A stretch of 64,000 bases of DNA from Reichenbachiella ulvae. GTDB taxonomy: Bacteria; Bacteroidota; Bacteroidia; Cytophagales; Cyclobacteriaceae. The notes beneath the pieces were generated by a model. It was not told where the DNA came from and did not search any database. It saw only the letters and a program-made list of their open reading frames with translations. Below, piece by piece: positions 54,157-63,380 of this stretch. The stretch is from the NCBI RefSeq assembly GCF_025833875.1, contig NZ_JAOYOD010000001.1:186001-250000 (forward strand), read 5' to 3'. The first letter of the stretch is position 1; every line of letters begins with the position of its first letter. A program made the translations under genes and the position numbers.

Positions 54157-55926
54157 TTATTGAATAATCACCTTTTCGCCGAAAGATTGATGTTGACTAA
54201 CTACAGATAAAATGTAGGTCCCAGTTGGGAGGTGATTTGTTTTTATTTCATGCACTAAATTTCTTTTAGTGTTCTGAATAGTTTCAGAATAAACAATCTG
54301 CCCTGAAATACTTGTCAATGATAGTTCTATTTGCTCAGTGTTCAGATCGGATAAGGAGAATTTTATGACTTGACTAGAGAGCGCCGGATTTGGATAAATA
54401 CTCAGAGTAGAACCATTCTGGAACTGTCCGGTCACCTTCATGATTTTGGAATAGGCAGAGCTTCCATCATAGTCCGTTTGCTTGATTCGATAGTAAATCA
54501 ACCCCTCAGGTGAATGGGGATCAGTAAATTGGTAATCCAATATATCACTGCTCTGACCCGCTCCATCTATAGTTGCGATGGCCTCATAATGAGAGTTGTC
54601 CAATGATTTTTCAATTGTGAAGTAGTCGTTATTTTCTTCCATAGCGGTGCTCCAGCTAATGATTACCTCATTATTCACCCTTCTGGCTTGTACATCGAAA
54701 AACTCAACAGGAAGGCTGGCGTCTGTACAACTTAGCCCACCTAGTGTCTCTATGGTCATGTAGTTGGAAACACATGCCGTATTACGAAGCTCGGTTTTAA
54801 TGTAGTCCTGGGTCCTGACAACATTGGCTATTCTTAATTCATCTATTATTCCTGTAAAGGCATTGTTTAACCCTCCGTCATCAATGCCTCCAATAGTCAG
54901 GTCATAATCTCCCCCAGCTGTGTAATAGTCGATGGGTGATGTGCTTTGCTCGGTAGAAGAAGTGATCAATTCACCATTCAGATAGGTTGTCTGGGTATAG
55001 TTCTCACCTGATTCTTCAATTACGCCAACAAAATAATTCCAGTTGCCAGAAGTAATATCAATTTCACCATTACCATTCGTATCTGTTAAAACATAATTGC
55101 CATTAGTTCTTCCTGTTTGGAAACCGATTTCTTCATCATTATTAGTTCCACCTCCATTGGGTCGCATTTCGAGAGTATACGAGGCATAGGGAGCATTTAA
55201 TCGACCTTTCGAAAACATTTTTGCGTAGGCATTCTGCGTTCCTGAGGTTTGAAACCAACATGAAATTGTGAAGGAGTTAGCGGGTTCAATAGTAGTGTTA
55301 TCTGGTACAGTGATGTATTCAGTGGTTCCATCAAAAGAATAACCATTGCCCACAACCGAACTTACGATGTTAGTAGCATCCATGTTGTTTGCGGTTCCAT
55401 TCAAAGAGTTACCAGTGGCGTCTACAATAGCACTAGCACCAGGAGTTTCTGAAAGTTGCCAAACACCAATGAAGTTGGCGTCAGTCCATACTGTACCATT
55501 ACTTTGATCCGTTTCTCCTGATCGACCATAGAACATTTCAATCTCCGTATTGACAGTAGCACTTAAGTCTACCTTAACCCAAATGATCACGTCACCATTG
55601 ACTCCATCATATGATTCTAGATAATGACTATAAACATCTGCTACTACAGAACTAGGGCTTGGTGCAAAAACGATATCAAATCCATTTGATAATATTTCTC
55701 CGTCTGAATTGGTATCTGAGATCCCGTCAGGATCCGAAATCATATCTTCGACACCTTCTAAAGATACTAGTAAAGGGAAATTAGTTAAGTCAGAACTACC
55801 AGAAACCATGTTCTTATCAACTGTGATGGTAACATTGTGATTATACAAACTCGATAAAGTCTGACCCAAAACCGCAAGGGATGAAAACAATAGTAAAAAG
55901 GAGAGAGCGAAGATTCTCAAATTCAT
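54157..55926 (-). CDS. T9SS surface protein with DUF2341 and LamG domains
   Basis: 589 residues. Signal peptide ending VLGQ-T, a DUF2341 domain (about 30-135, NFPLLVSLEGVEDMISDPDG and DVIIWVKVDLSATVNTEIEM), then a LamG/concanavalin A-like glucanase-fold region (150-380; GVWQLSETPGASAIVDATGN, FTISCWFQTSGTQNAYAKMF, GIIDELRIANVVRTQDYIK) and FN3-like sheets before a T9SS sorting domain from about 515 (IYPNPALSSQVIKFSLSDLN to FGEKVIIQ). Probably a glycan-binding exported protein. Lies 102 bp from the kinase gene on the same strand, so possibly part of its operon. Confidence 0.88.
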   Translation of the reverse strand: MNLRIFALSFLLLFSSLAVLGQTLSSLYNHNVTITVDKNMVSGSSDLTNFPLLVSLEGVEDMISDPDGISDTNSDGEILSNGFDIVFAPSPSSVVADVYSHYLESYDGVNGDVIIWVKVDLSATVNTEIEMFYGRSGETDQSNGTVWTDANFIGVWQLSETPGASAIVDATGNSLNGTANNMDATNIVSSVVGNGYSFDGTTEYITVPDNTTIEPANSFTISCWFQTSGTQNAYAKMFSKGRLNAPYASYTLEMRPNGGGTNNDEEIGFQTGRTNGNYVLTDTNGNGEIDITSGNWNYFVGVIEESGENYTQTTYLNGELITSSTEQSTSPIDYYTAGGDYDLTIGGIDDGGLNNAFTGIIDELRIANVVRTQDYIKTELRNTACVSNYMTIETLGGLSCTDASLPVEFFDVQARRVNNEVIISWSTAMEENNDYFTIEKSLDNSHYEAIATIDGAGQSSDILDYQFTDPHSPEGLIYYRIKQTDYDGSSAYSKIMKVTGQFQNGSTLSIYPNPALSSQVIKFSLSDLNTEQIELSLTSISGQIVYSETIQNTKRNLVHEIKTNHLPTGTYILSVVSQHQSFGEKVIIQ

Positions 55927-56193
55927 AAGTCCTAGATTTGGTAAAGGACTAAAAGTTTAAATCTTTCCGTTCGCTGGTGAAATTGACAGGACTCGACCCG
56001 TACAATCATTAAAAGTAATGAAAAAGTTTAATAATCAGTACTTTAGATTTTTAAGACTTTCATCAGAGATACCTATTTCAAAACCACCTGCTTCAATTTT
56101 TATATTTTGTGCAACGCATGTTATAGGTGAATTGACCTTGATTGATTCATTTGCTATTGATTATATTGAGGGAGCAGACTAAGAGAAAAAGGT

Positions 56194-59100
56194 GTGAAAA
56201 AGACTATCGCATTAAGATTACTATGGGGAATTGGGGTGCTGTGCACAAGTTTACCGACTTTTTCAGATCCAGTATCCGAAGAATTTACCTTTACTAATAT
56301 TCATGAGGGGATTACAAAAAGAGCAGTAACAGCCTTTTCGCAAGATGAAGAAGGGTTCATTTGGATCGCAACATTTGGGGCAGGACTCTATCGCTACGAC
56401 GGATTAGAATACAAGGTCTATAAGTACGATTGGAACGATTCAACCACTATCAGTAGCAATGTTGTTTATGAAATCTTCAGAGATAGCCAGGATTTGCTAT
56501 GGGTGGTGACCGACAATGGCGCCTGTTATTACAATTCTTCCGAAGATAATTTTCAGAGGATTGAAATTTTAGGAAAGAGTGCTAGCAGGCAGCTTACCAT
56601 CCTGGCCATGGAGGAAGATTACACTGGTAACTTACTTTTCGCATCTAGTCAGGATGGATTGTTTTTATATGAAAGACAGAGCCAAATTGTAAAGCATATT
56701 CCATTCTTAGGCCTCAAAGAGGACCCGCTCTTCATTAGGGACATTGTCCTGATGCCTGATCAGACGATATTGATGGCAAGTAACTATGGCTTGTTAGAAC
56801 TTGGGAAAGGGAGACAGCAAATCGTGGAGGCTAAACTTTTCGATGGAGAAAAATACTTCGGCCTGGATCCGATGCTGGAGTTTATGTATTTGGATTCCGA
56901 TGAAAATTTGTGGATTGGCTCAAGAATGAATGGCGTTTATCATTTGAGACAAAGGAAAAGTAGAAAATTCAATAGCTGGACACTCAATAATTACCCTATT
57001 ACAGAGAAACGTATCTTGTCGATGCAAGAAACTCAATACGGTAATATGCTATTGGGGACGGAAAATGATGGGTTGTTTTTACTGGACAAAAATGGAAAGG
57101 TTCTACAGAATTACTACTATGATAAGTTTGAAGGGGAACATATTAAGGCCAATTCCATATGGTCTTTATTCAAGGATAGAGATGAACGAATTTGGTTGGG
57201 TTATTATGATAAAGGGGTAGGAGTTTATGACCCCTTGTTCGACAAGTTCGACCACTTACTCAGTCAGGCTAATAATCTCAATTCGCTACAGGTGGCCTCA
57301 GTCACAGATTTGACTCAAGATGAAAAAGGTAGGTACTGGATTAGTATGGATGGCGGTGGGATTGATATCTATAACGATCAGACTAAAAAATTCACTCATA
57401 CCATAGATGAGGAGTCTGGGTACACTGGATTGACTAATAAGGCCATTCAGACGGTTTTTTTTGATGCTGAGCAAAACCTTTGGGCCGGCAGTTGGGACGG
57501 CGGATTGTATTTCTTACCCAAGGGATCAAAGCATTTCAAGAATTATACGGTAGAGAATACCTCTGGAGCTTTAAAGTCCAACAGAATCTTGTCTATTGCC
57601 GAAGATTCGCATGGTGTGATTTGGATGGGATCCTTCAGCAATGGTCTACTGTCTTACAACCCTAAGACTCATGAATTCAAATCATACGACAAGGGTGAAT
57701 TCCGTCTGGCTGGCATCAACAATATGGACATTCGCAGGGTATATGTTGATTCAAAGGATAGAATTTGGGTTGGAGCCACACTAGGGCTGTTTAGGATTGA
57801 CCGAAACAGGAATGGGGAGCTTGAATTACATTCATTTTCGGATCAGATGTCTGAATCCATGGGAGAGCATTCGAGCGTTAATCATATTTTGTCAATTGAG
57901 GAAGATAGTAAAGACAATATATGGATTGGGACGGATGGAGCAGGTTTGTGTCAATACAACGAGAATGACAATCATTTCTTTTGGTATAATGTGCAGAATG
58001 GTCTGGATATGGAAACCGTCTGTGCCATACTGGAAGATGATCAAGGGAAAATCTGGCTCAGTAGTAAATCTGGAATAGCTTCCTTGGATTTAGAGAATGG
58101 ACGTATCGATCACTTCTCCACACATGACGGGTTACTTTCCAATGCATTCAATTACAATGCGGCCTATAAAAATAAAAAGGGGCAGTTGTTTTTTGGGGAT
58201 TTCTTAGGGGTGGATTTTTTTCATCCTAATAGCTTGAAGACCAATCAGGTCAAACCCCAAGTGTTTTTTACCGAATTGCGTGTGTTCAACGAACTAGTCC
58301 AGCCCAACGATGAAAGTGGTATTCTAGAAACTCCTCTGTTAGAAACTTCGGCTTTGACATTGAATCACGAACAATCCGTTTTTACAATTCAATTCGTTGG
58401 GCTCAATTATACTCGGCCCGAAGAAAACGAATATGCCTTTTATCTAGAGGGTTTGGAAACGGATTGGAACTATGTAGGAAATACCCGGTCGGCAACTTAC
58501 ACCAGTTTGAAAAGTGGCGATTATGTCTTTAAAGTAAAAGCAGCCAACAATGACGGTGTGTGGAGTGATGAGGTGAGGGAATTGCGGATTACTATTTTGC
58601 CTCCATGGTATCGATCTAGATGGGCGCTTTTGGTCTATTCCATTTCTTTTCTGGGACTGCTCTATGTTTTCTTTAAGATTGTCCAGGTCAGGGTAAGGGA
58701 CAAACAAGCCTACCTGACAGAAATTGAGAATAGAAAACAAGAAGAGGAACTGAATGACAAAAAGTTACAGTTTTTTACCAATATATCTCATGAATTCAGG
58801 ACGCCATTGACCCTAATTTTGAATCCCTTGAAGGATGTATTGAACGATTCTTCATTGACTCTTCCCAGTCGAGTCACCGAAAAGCTTCAGGTGATGTATA
58901 AGAACTCTGATAGACTCCAGCGACTGATAGATGAGCTGATGGACTTTAGGAAATTGAAATTTCACAAATTGCCCGTGCATGCACAGTGCCTGGAGATCGA
59001 ACCATTCTTGAGGTCTGTCTGTCAATATTTTGAGGAGGAAGCTGAATCCAATTCGATTGATCTGGATGTGATCCCTAACCCTACCGACCAGATGGTATGG

Positions 59101-60330
59101 GTGGACAAAGGCATGTTGGAAAAAATTGTATTCAATCTGCTTTCTAATGCATTTAAGGTTACACCTCAAAATGGTAGTATCAAAATGTACACCTCGGTTG
59201 AAATGCACAATTATACAGATACTGAAGCATGGAATAGTCTGAAAATAACCATCAGTGATACAGGGCCTGGTTTAGAATCTGATCAATTGGAGAAGATTTT
59301 CGAAAGATTCTATCAGGTAGATAAAAAGAATAAAGACTATTTCGGCGGAACGGGTATCGGGCTGGAAGTGGTGAAAGATTTTATTTCTCTAAACAAAGGA
59401 GATATAAAGGTGAAAAGTCAAGTAGGTAAAGGAACGTCCTTTGAACTTTTTCTGAGGTTAGGAGATGATCACCTGGAGGAAAATGAAAAATTGGTGGCTC
59501 AACCTGAGACTTTCGTGCCTGTGGAATCAATCAAGGAATTGGAAGAGCAAGATGTTATTGCTCATGGCAAGAAAAAGACGATACTGATCGTAGAGGATAA
59601 TCTAGAGCTTCGTAAATATCTCAAAAGCGAATTGTCAAAGCACTATCGAGTAGTTCTGGCTCGAGATGGAGCAGAAGGCTGGGAAATGGCTCAGAGCGAA
59701 AGCCCGGATGCTATGGTTACAGATGTGGTAATGCCCGAGTTGAATGGAGTGGAACTCTGTGAAAGAATTAAATCAGATATCAAAACCTCTCACATCCCAA
59801 TACTGATGTTGACAGCTAAAAGCACTTTGGATGATCAATTAGAGGGAATTGAAAAGGGTGCGGATGCATACATTAGCAAGCCTTTCGATATGCGTCTGGT
59901 GGTAAGTCAGCTCGCTCAATTGATCCAGAGCCGTGAACTTTTGTTTAGAAAGTATTTTAAAGGAATTGCTCGGGATGAAGAGGTGCTCAATCAAAGCTCT
60001 TCCTTGGATCGTGATTTTGTACAGAAGTTGATGAGCTATGTAATGGAGAATATTACTAAGCCTGATCTAAGTGTTGAATCCCTTGCTTCAGAATTGAACT
60101 TAAGCAGAAGTCAATTGTACAGAAAGGTGAAAGCGCTAACCGGCAGTTCTGTTAATGAGTTTACCCGTAATATTCGTCTGGAGCAAGCCAGGAAAATCAT
60201 AGAAGCGGGTAATTTGAACATAGCAGAGGTCAGCTATCAGGTCGGCTTCTCCTCACCGTCCTACTTTACCAAGTGTTTCAAGGAGCATTTTGGATATGTC
60301 CCTAAGGATACCCCAGTCAAGGGTGTGTAA
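56194..60330 (+). CDS. Hybrid two-component system regulator (HTCS), PUL sensor
   Basis: 1,378 residues. GTG start (a nearby ATG is absent) gives a signal peptide of about 26 residues. Periplasmic beta-propeller of Reg_prop repeats (DEEGFIWIATFGAGLYRYDG, DSQDLLWVVTDNGACYYN, EDSHGVIWMGSFSNGLL) to about 660, Y_Y_Y domain near 740-800, TM helix near 815, HisKA with FFTNISHEFRTPLTLILNPLKD at about 857-878, ATPase (NLLSNAFKVTP, DTGPGLES, GGTGIGLEVVKDF), receiver at about 1129-1245 (ILIVEDNLELRK, MVTDVVMPELNG, YISKPFD) and a C-terminal AraC domain (LNLSRSQLYRKVKALTGSSV, YQVGFSSPSYFTKCFKEHFG). All in one chain: senses glycan oligosaccharides in the periplasm and activates the adjacent PUL. Confidence 0.95.
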   Translation: MKKTIALRLLWGIGVLCTSLPTFSDPVSEEFTFTNIHEGITKRAVTAFSQDEEGFIWIATFGAGLYRYDGLEYKVYKYDWNDSTTISSNVVYEIFRDSQDLLWVVTDNGACYYNSSEDNFQRIEILGKSASRQLTILAMEEDYTGNLLFASSQDGLFLYERQSQIVKHIPFLGLKEDPLFIRDIVLMPDQTILMASNYGLLELGKGRQQIVEAKLFDGEKYFGLDPMLEFMYLDSDENLWIGSRMNGVYHLRQRKSRKFNSWTLNNYPITEKRILSMQETQYGNMLLGTENDGLFLLDKNGKVLQNYYYDKFEGEHIKANSIWSLFKDRDERIWLGYYDKGVGVYDPLFDKFDHLLSQANNLNSLQVASVTDLTQDEKGRYWISMDGGGIDIYNDQTKKFTHTIDEESGYTGLTNKAIQTVFFDAEQNLWAGSWDGGLYFLPKGSKHFKNYTVENTSGALKSNRILSIAEDSHGVIWMGSFSNGLLSYNPKTHEFKSYDKGEFRLAGINNMDIRRVYVDSKDRIWVGATLGLFRIDRNRNGELELHSFSDQMSESMGEHSSVNHILSIEEDSKDNIWIGTDGAGLCQYNENDNHFFWYNVQNGLDMETVCAILEDDQGKIWLSSKSGIASLDLENGRIDHFSTHDGLLSNAFNYNAAYKNKKGQLFFGDFLGVDFFHPNSLKTNQVKPQVFFTELRVFNELVQPNDESGILETPLLETSALTLNHEQSVFTIQFVGLNYTRPEENEYAFYLEGLETDWNYVGNTRSATYTSLKSGDYVFKVKAANNDGVWSDEVRELRITILPPWYRSRWALLVYSISFLGLLYVFFKIVQVRVRDKQAYLTEIENRKQEEELNDKKLQFFTNISHEFRTPLTLILNPLKDVLNDSSLTLPSRVTEKLQVMYKNSDRLQRLIDELMDFRKLKFHKLPVHAQCLEIEPFLRSVCQYFEEEAESNSIDLDVIPNPTDQMVWVDKGMLEKIVFNLLSNAFKVTPQNGSIKMYTSVEMHNYTDTEAWNSLKITISDTGPGLESDQLEKIFERFYQVDKKNKDYFGGTGIGLEVVKDFISLNKGDIKVKSQVGKGTSFELFLRLGDDHLEENEKLVAQPETFVPVESIKELEEQDVIAHGKKKTILIVEDNLELRKYLKSELSKHYRVVLARDGAEGWEMAQSESPDAMVTDVVMPELNGVELCERIKSDIKTSHIPILMLTAKSTLDDQLEGIEKGADAYISKPFDMRLVVSQLAQLIQSRELLFRKYFKGIARDEEVLNQSSSLDRDFVQKLMSYVMENITKPDLSVESLASELNLSRSQLYRKVKALTGSSVNEFTRNIRLEQARKIIEAGNLNIAEVSYQVGFSSPSYFTKCFKEHFGYVPKDTPVKGV

Positions 60331-60359
60331 ATACCCTTGCTACTATTTCTTGCTTTATA

Positions 60360-60390
60360 ACAAATGTTGTGCGCTCTGATACAAATGTTG
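60360..60390. promoter_or_regulatory. ACAAATGTTG direct repeat with 21-bp spacing
   Basis: The 10-mer ACAAATGTTG occurs at 60360-60369 and again at 60381-60390, exactly 21 bp apart, i.e. two helical turns on the same face. It lies in the gap after the HTCS gene and before the 33-residue peptide and GH3 genes: a candidate HTCS (AraC-type) operator, since AraC-family domains bind direct repeats of about this spacing. Confidence 0.45.
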
Positions 60391-60519
60391 CGTCATCTAT
60401 TCCAAGCTGCCATAATGCAATAAAAATGATGGTACATGCTTCAGATGAGATATTCTTCCTGATATAATCTATTCATCATTGTAAGGTGGGAGTCTAAAAA
60501 CTAATCCCTTCATACAAGC

Positions 60520-60621
60520 ATGATTAAGATGAATAAAAAGCGAGGAAAGGAACTTTTGATAGATGGCTTGTTGCTATCTGCTTTAGTGATTCTCTTCATG
60601 CTCCTCTTGTCATTCTTGTAG
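60520..60621 (+). CDS. 33-residue membrane peptide
   Basis: ATG at 60520 opens MIKMNKKRGKELLIDG, then a hydrophobic run of about 17 residues (LLLSALVILFMLLLSFL) and a stop at 60619. Charged N-terminus followed by one strong TM helix is the architecture of regulatory small membrane proteins. An inner ATG at 60529 could also serve. It lies 31 bp before the GH3 gene and would be co-transcribed with it. Shorter than most gene callers accept, so easily missed. Function inferred at most. Confidence 0.5.
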   Translation: MIKMNKKRGKELLIDGLLLSALVILFMLLLSFL

Positions 60622-60652
60622 CTGAACAACGTATTTAACAAAAGATTAAAGC

Positions 60653-63286
60653 ATGAATTGGAAGACGCAATTGCGCCTAAGTACCTTGGTATTGGTACTT
60701 ACTTACACAATGATTCGATGCACTACTGTATCGAAACCAAACGACTATCAAAACACTGAACTCAGTGCAGAAGAAAGAGCAACAGATCTAGTTGCACAAA
60801 TGACCCTGCAAGAGAAAGTATCGCAGATGCGCTATGATGCGCCAGCGGTACCAAGATTAGGAATACCAAGATACAATTGGTGGAACGAATGCTTGCACGG
60901 AGTAGGCAGGGCGGGAGAAGCCACAGTTTTTCCACAGGCCATTGGCATGGGGGCTACCTGGGATACCAACTTGATGTCCGAAGTAGCTACCGCCATTTCA
61001 GATGAAGCCAGGGCCAAGCATCATCGCTTTGTCAAAGAAGACAAAAGAGGGATTTATCAAGGGCTGACTTTTTGGACTCCCAATATCAATATCTTTAGAG
61101 ATCCGAGATGGGGTAGAGGTCAGGAGACCTATGGTGAAGATCCGTTCCTTACCAGTAGTATGGGAGTGGAATTCATCAAAGGGTTGCAAGGAGATGATCC
61201 CAAATATTTGAAACTCGTAGCTACTGCCAAGCATTTTGCTGTACACAGTGGTCCAGAGCGTTCCAGACATGAGGACAACTATCAGACCTCTGACAAAGAT
61301 CTCCACGAAACTTATTTACCAGCATTTAAAGCAGCCATCAAAGAAGCCAATGTGCAGTCTGTGATGTGTGCTTATAACCGCTACAGAGATGAGGCCTGCT
61401 GCGGTAGCAATTTGCTACTGACTAATATCCTTAAAAACGAATGGGGATTTGATGGTTATGTGGTTTCTGATTGCTGGGCGATCAATGACTTTTATATGGA
61501 AGGGAGACATGGTGTGTCGGCTACAGCTCCTAAAGCATCTGCATTGGCGGTAAAGTCTGGAACAGATTTGAACTGTGGTGATACTTTCGATCCTAATCTC
61601 AGTGAAGCTGTTTTGAAAGAATTGATTGATGAAGAAGAGGTGGATCAAGCTTTGATTCGATTGATGACTGCTAGATTCAGATTAGGAATGTTTGACGATG
61701 AGTCACTTGTTCCCTTTTCGGAGATTCCATATAGTGTAGTGGCCAGCGAAAAACATTTAGGATTGTCGAGGCAAGCGGCTTTGGAATCGATGGTGTTGCT
61801 GAAGAATGAGGGCAACGTACTGCCGTTAAGCAAGGAATTGAAAAGTGTGGCGGTTATAGGACCTAATGCCAATGACAAGCAATCCCTTTTGGGCAACTAT
61901 CACGGCACGCCTAATAATCAAATCACCCCATATGCGGGAATCAAGGCTAAGTTGCCCAACGCAGAAGTGCGATACGCTAAAGGTTCGGATGTTGCTACGG
62001 GCTGGCCATTGTTGTCTTTAATCCCCGCAGAGAATTTACAGTCCAACGGAAAGAAAGGCCTATCAGCAGAATATTTTCCTAATGCCAACTGGGAAGGTAA
62101 ACCTTCAATCAGTCGAGTGGATGAGCAAATTGATTTTGTTTGGATGAAAGAGAAACCGATCAAGGAAATGGTTTCCGACACATTTACTGTGCGATGGAGT
62201 GGGAAATTGATAGCCCCTGAATCAGCCAAATACCGTATCGGTTTCCGTGCATGCAACAATGCCAAGGTATTCATAGATGGAGAGAAGAAGATCGACTTCA
62301 ATGATGACCACAAGCCTGTAATGAAATATTATGATATGGATTTGAAAGAAGGTCAGGCTTATGAGATTCAGATCGACTATTACAATTTTCATACAGATCC
62401 ACAGGCACAGCTGCTTTGGGCCAAGCTGGATGAAGATCTTTTGACTCCAGCTAAGCAAATAGCCAGCGAATCAGATGTCGTGGTATTGTGTCTGGGACTG
62501 ACACCAGATATCGAAGGAGAGGAAATGCCTGTAGTACTGGAAGGATTTGATTCTGGTGATAGATCGGACATCGTACTACCTGCGGCGCAAAGAAAACTGC
62601 TCAATGAAATCGTTCAGATCGGTAAACCAACCATAGTGGTATTGATGAATGGTAGTGCTGTAGCGGTGAATGAAGCGGCTGCAAAAGTTCCAGCTATTTT
62701 GGAAGCCTGGTATCCTGGGGAATTTGGAGGTGAGGCCATTGCAGATGTGCTCTTTGGTGACTACAACCCTGGAGGGAAGCTGCCTGTTACCTTTTATCAA
62801 TCTGTAGATGATCTTCCTGACTTCAAATCATATGATATGAGCAACCGAACCTATAAGTATTTTGAGGGGACGCCACTGTTTCCATTCGGTCATGGGCTTA
62901 GCTATAGCAGCTTTAGCTATGAAGATGTGAAGGTTTCTGAAACTTCGGCGGGTGAAAATATGACTGTCAGCGCCACATTGAGCAATACAGGAGCTATGGC
63001 TGGTGACGAAGTGGTTCAGGTTTATGTCTCGCACAAAGAGAACAATCCAGATGCCGCAATTAGAACATTGGTGGCCTTCGAAAGAGTCCACTTAGGTGCG
63101 GGAGAAAGCAAGGAGGTAAGCTTCGAAATACCTGCCGAACGATATGCAGATATCGATGAAGATGGAAAGAGAATCAAGGAATCAACTCGCCTTCGATTGA
63201 GTGTTGGAGGAAAGCAGCCAGGAATGGAAGGTTTGGCTGATGCAGCGACTACCTCAGTAGTCACTATGGATGTAGAAATCAAATAG
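60653..63286 (+). CDS. GH3 glycosidase with PA14 insert (beta-xylosidase/beta-glucosidase type)
   Basis: 877 residues. Possible lipoprotein signal (STLVLVLTYTMIRC). GH3 N-terminal barrel with NWWNECLHGVGRAG, FWTPNINIFRDPRWGRGQET, VMCAYNRYRDEACCGSN and the nucleophile Asp273 in FDGYVVSDCWAI; this SDC signature is typical of the xylan beta-xylosidase branch of GH3. A PA14-like domain (about 465-600, YFPNANWEGKPSISRV, YRIGFRACNNAKVFIDGEKK) is inserted in the second domain, and a fibronectin-type C-terminus (VQVYVSHKENNPDAAIRTLVAF) closes it. Likely trims oligosaccharides in the periplasm; part of the PUL with the HTCS and SusC genes. Confidence 0.9.
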   Translation: MNWKTQLRLSTLVLVLTYTMIRCTTVSKPNDYQNTELSAEERATDLVAQMTLQEKVSQMRYDAPAVPRLGIPRYNWWNECLHGVGRAGEATVFPQAIGMGATWDTNLMSEVATAISDEARAKHHRFVKEDKRGIYQGLTFWTPNINIFRDPRWGRGQETYGEDPFLTSSMGVEFIKGLQGDDPKYLKLVATAKHFAVHSGPERSRHEDNYQTSDKDLHETYLPAFKAAIKEANVQSVMCAYNRYRDEACCGSNLLLTNILKNEWGFDGYVVSDCWAINDFYMEGRHGVSATAPKASALAVKSGTDLNCGDTFDPNLSEAVLKELIDEEEVDQALIRLMTARFRLGMFDDESLVPFSEIPYSVVASEKHLGLSRQAALESMVLLKNEGNVLPLSKELKSVAVIGPNANDKQSLLGNYHGTPNNQITPYAGIKAKLPNAEVRYAKGSDVATGWPLLSLIPAENLQSNGKKGLSAEYFPNANWEGKPSISRVDEQIDFVWMKEKPIKEMVSDTFTVRWSGKLIAPESAKYRIGFRACNNAKVFIDGEKKIDFNDDHKPVMKYYDMDLKEGQAYEIQIDYYNFHTDPQAQLLWAKLDEDLLTPAKQIASESDVVVLCLGLTPDIEGEEMPVVLEGFDSGDRSDIVLPAAQRKLLNEIVQIGKPTIVVLMNGSAVAVNEAAAKVPAILEAWYPGEFGGEAIADVLFGDYNPGGKLPVTFYQSVDDLPDFKSYDMSNRTYKYFEGTPLFPFGHGLSYSSFSYEDVKVSETSAGENMTVSATLSNTGAMAGDEVVQVYVSHKENNPDAAIRTLVAFERVHLGAGESKEVSFEIPAERYADIDEDGKRIKESTRLRLSVGGKQPGMEGLADAATTSVVTMDVEIK

Positions 63287-63292
63287 AAAGAG

Positions 63293-63326
63293 GGCAGGAA
63301 CCAGTCGCAATGGTTCCTGCCGTTTT
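63293..63326 (+). terminator. Terminator between GH3 and susC genes
   Basis: Perfect 11-bp stem GGCAGGAACCA / TGGTTCCTGCC, 7-nt loop, GTTTT, 6 nt after the GH3 stop. It separates the enzyme from the SusC-like gene, implying a separate promoter for the receptor or partial read-through. Confidence 0.85.
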
Positions 63327-63330
63327 CACC

Positions 63331-63350
63331 GAATTCGGATGAATTCGATT
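63331..63350 (+). promoter_or_regulatory. Adjacent 10-bp direct repeat upstream of susC
   Basis: GAATTCGGAT (63331-63340) followed immediately by GAATTCGATT (63341-63350): a 10-bp period, one helical turn, between the GH3 terminator and the susC ATG (30 nt further). Position suits an operator or a -33-region element; the remaining leader to 63381 shows no clear TAnnTTTG match. Confidence 0.3.
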
Positions 63351-63380
63351 ACTATTTTATATAACTAAATACAAACTATT

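Noticed and set aside
60331..60519. A terminator right after the HTCS gene
   Set aside because: No stem followed by a T run is visible; only the 21-bp-spaced direct repeat stands out.
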